In this document: positions 4,750-6,068 of the stretch, in pieces
Numbering within the stretch: position 1 is the stretch's first letter
Layout: each line of letters begins with the position of its first letter
NCBI GenBank assembly: GCA_900544465.1
Contig: UQVT01000118.1
Location: 1-6,068 of the forward strand
DNA length: 6,068 nucleotides
Direction of reading: 5' to 3'
From: an uncultured Collinsella sp.
GTDB lineage: Bacteria > Actinomycetota > Coriobacteriia > Coriobacteriales > Coriobacteriaceae
Notes under the pieces: generated by a model
Told to the model about the DNA's origin: nothing
The model's input: the letters and a program-made list of their open reading frames with translations, nothing else
Database searches by the model: none
Made by a program: the position numbers and the translations under genes

Positions 4750-6046
4750 ACTCGACCGGGGCTTCGACCTTGTCGATGGCCCAGGCGGCTCCGAGACCGC
4801 CGGTGGTGTTGCGGCGGATGCGCACGGTAACCTCGCGGCGCTCGCCGGCCTGCGTGTAGCACAGGGGGAAGTTTGCGCGGTTTCGCGCGGCCTCGATGGT
4901 ACCGCGCTCGCGGGCGATCCAGTAGTACTCGCCGACAATGCCGAGCGTGTCGGCGCCGTAGGGGAGATAGGTCGACAACTGGTGCAGAAGCGGGCCGGGG
5001 CAGAAGACCTCGGTTGCGAAATCGACGGGGAAGTCCTCAGGGATGGCGGGCGCTGCGGGTGCGGGGGTTGGGGCCGCTGCGGGTACCGAAGCCGGTGCCG
5101 GTGCGGGAACTTGGTCGCAAGTAGAGGTGGGCACGGATTCGATGACGGGTGCGGGCTCAGGCACCGGTTCCGGCTTAACTGCGGAATCTGCGGGCTTCAC
5201 GGTGACGGGCGCGTCTACAGCTGCAGTTTCAAACTCAACCTGCATCGCGCTCTCATTCTCGACGCTCGACTTTGCTTCGATGGGCGTGGATGCCATAGTG
5301 GTGATGCCGGCGTTGGCGTTCTCGGGGTCATAGACGACCGTGAGCGAGATGGCGGGCTGCGGCGTCTCGGGCTTCGGCGTCGACTCGGTAGCGTCTTGAT
5401 CGGCGGGCTGATCGTCCTCGGCCTCGTCGCTAAAGACATCACTGTTTTGGAACGAAGGCGTCTCGGGTTGGTTAGCGACTTCTTCGGTTGTCGACTTGGG
5501 AGTCTCGTTGAGCTCCGCAGTGGCTTCCTGCTCGGATATGACTTTGGGATCGGTCGTGGCGGCGATTTCGGTTTCGGCTTCTGCCGTTACCTCAATAGCG
5601 ACTTCAATCTCTGCCTCGGGCTCGGATTCTGGCACGGCTTCAACCATGGCTTCAGGCTCGGGACGCTTAACGTGCTTGGGGCGCACGGCCTTGAGGTCCT
5701 TCTCGCCGCGCTTTTTCTTTTTGTAGGACTGCTTGGCTCCCTTGGCTGCCTTGGGCTTGTCCTCGCCCTTGGCAAGGGCGGCATCCCAGGCATCGTTGGC
5801 GATGACGGTGGCATACAGGCGACCGCCCTTAAAGACAGTCAACTTAATGCAGTCGTCGAGCTCCTCGAGCAGCTCGCGCGTTGACTCGAAGCCCAGGTCA
5901 TAAGCGGCCATGTCGCCCGCGGCGAGCGCCTCTTCGACCTGCGTCATAAACGTTTGCTTGCCGCATCCAATCGCATCGCGCAGCAGGCGATACAGATAGA
6001 TGTGGTTGCCCAGCGATAGCGTGGGCCTAACTATTGTCTTGCTCAT
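4748..6046 (-). CDS. Two-domain protein with long disordered linker, function unknown
   Basis: A 432-residue protein that I do not recognise by name. Residues about 1-92 look globular and helical, with GFESTRELLEELDDCIKLTVFKGGRLYATV at 52-81. This helix-then-strand pattern is loosely like a LOTUS/winged-helix fold, but that is only an impression. A lysine-rich stretch (about 97-128, including KKKKRGEK) follows and could contact nucleic acid. Residues about 128-340 are low complexity: first acidic (PESEPEAEIEVAIEV), later Pro/Ala-rich (PAPAPASVPAAAPTPAPAAP, 314-333). The C-terminal part (about 336-432, with VFCPGPLLHQLSTYLPYG and GEYYWIARERG) is again globular, ending in basic strands (REVTVRIRRN). 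There is no signal peptide or membrane helix, so it is cytosolic. The start ATG 6046 has a good SD AGAGGAGA (6053-6060) six bases upstream. Base use is GC-rich, like ettA, so it belongs to the backbone. Convergent with the lipoprotein gene. Confidence 0.82.
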   Translation of the reverse strand: MSKTIVRPTLSLGNHIYLYRLLRDAIGCGKQTFMTQVEEALAAGDMAAYDLGFESTRELLEELDDCIKLTVFKGGRLYATVIANDAWDAALAKGEDKPKAAKGAKQSYKKKKRGEKDLKAVRPKHVKRPEPEAMVEAVPESEPEAEIEVAIEVTAEAETEIAATTDPKVISEQEATAELNETPKSTTEEVANQPETPSFQNSDVFSDEAEDDQPADQDATESTPKPETPQPAISLTVVYDPENANAGITTMASTPIEAKSSVENESAMQVEFETAAVDAPVTVKPADSAVKPEPVPEPAPVIESVPTSTCDQVPAPAPASVPAAAPTPAPAAPAIPEDFPVDFATEVFCPGPLLHQLSTYLPYGADTLGIVGEYYWIARERGTIEAARNRANFPLCYTQAGERREVTVRIRRNTTGGLGAAWAIDKVEAPVE

Positions 6047-6052
6047 GGCAAA

Positions 6053-6060
6053 TCTCCTCT
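6053..6060 (-). promoter_or_regulatory. Ribosome binding site of the minus-strand gene
   Basis: Read on the minus strand this is AGAGGAGA, six bases before the ATG at 6046-6044. It fixes the start of the 432-residue protein. The promoter must lie beyond the right edge of the window. Confidence 0.8.
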
Positions 6061-6068
6061 TTACACAC

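Noticed and set aside
5050..5200. Repeat-like GC-rich stretch resembling a tandem repeat
   Set aside because: It is the coding sequence of the Pro/Ala/Glu-rich linker of the minus-strand protein. The similarity comes from repeated use of a few codons, with no fixed repeat unit or spacer, so it is neither a CRISPR array nor a true tandem repeat.
4727..5884. 385-residue open frame on the plus strand opposite the minus-strand gene
   Set aside because: The product is Gly/Arg/Leu-rich without domain structure and is the antisense of a low-complexity Glu/Pro/Ala region. It starts inside the terminator hairpin and has no SD. The minus-strand frame has a good SD and globular ends.

Overview
The window looks like chromosomal DNA from a GC-rich Gram-positive bacterium, most likely an actinobacterium. 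The EttA protein opens with a sequence typical of actinobacterial EttA, short SD-led genes are tightly packed, and a Bacillus-type sdpR/sdpI pair is present. A gut coriobacterium such as Collinsella would fit, but that is inference from style and remembered similarity, not a search.

Layout. (1) Positions 1-1050: a promoter with an overlapping palindrome drives a two-gene operon, an SdpR-type ArsR repressor and an SdpI-type membrane protein, with stop and start overlapping by 8 bases. No SdpC-like toxin gene is visible. (2) 1051-1235: a strong intrinsic terminator (11-bp stem, GCAA loop) and the leader of the next gene. (3) 1236-2915: a complete ettA, the ABC-F translation factor, closed by a GC-rich terminator. 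(4) About 2955-4693: a clearly more AT-rich block. It has a roughly 240-base upstream region with two perfect palindromes, then two overlapping genes: a protein with a twin-arginine signal that resembles C39/papain-like cysteine peptidases, and a small lipoprotein. (5) 4707-4749: a long hairpin terminator between convergent genes. (6) 4748-6046, minus strand: a 432-residue protein of unknown function with globular ends joined by a lysine-rich patch and a long Glu/Pro/Ala/Thr-rich disordered stretch. Its SD is visible at the right edge, while its promoter lies outside.

How the parts work together. sdpR and sdpI probably form an autoregulated immunity or signalling unit, with the repressor site covering the -35. 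ettA is a housekeeping gene. The AT-rich pair is the most accessory-looking part: both products are predicted to be exported, one released or wall-associated and one membrane-anchored, and they are probably made from one transcript. It sits exactly between two terminators, like an inserted cargo cassette. The strongest candidate for something undescribed is this exported cysteine-peptidase-like protein with its lipoprotein partner. The minus-strand two-domain protein comes second.
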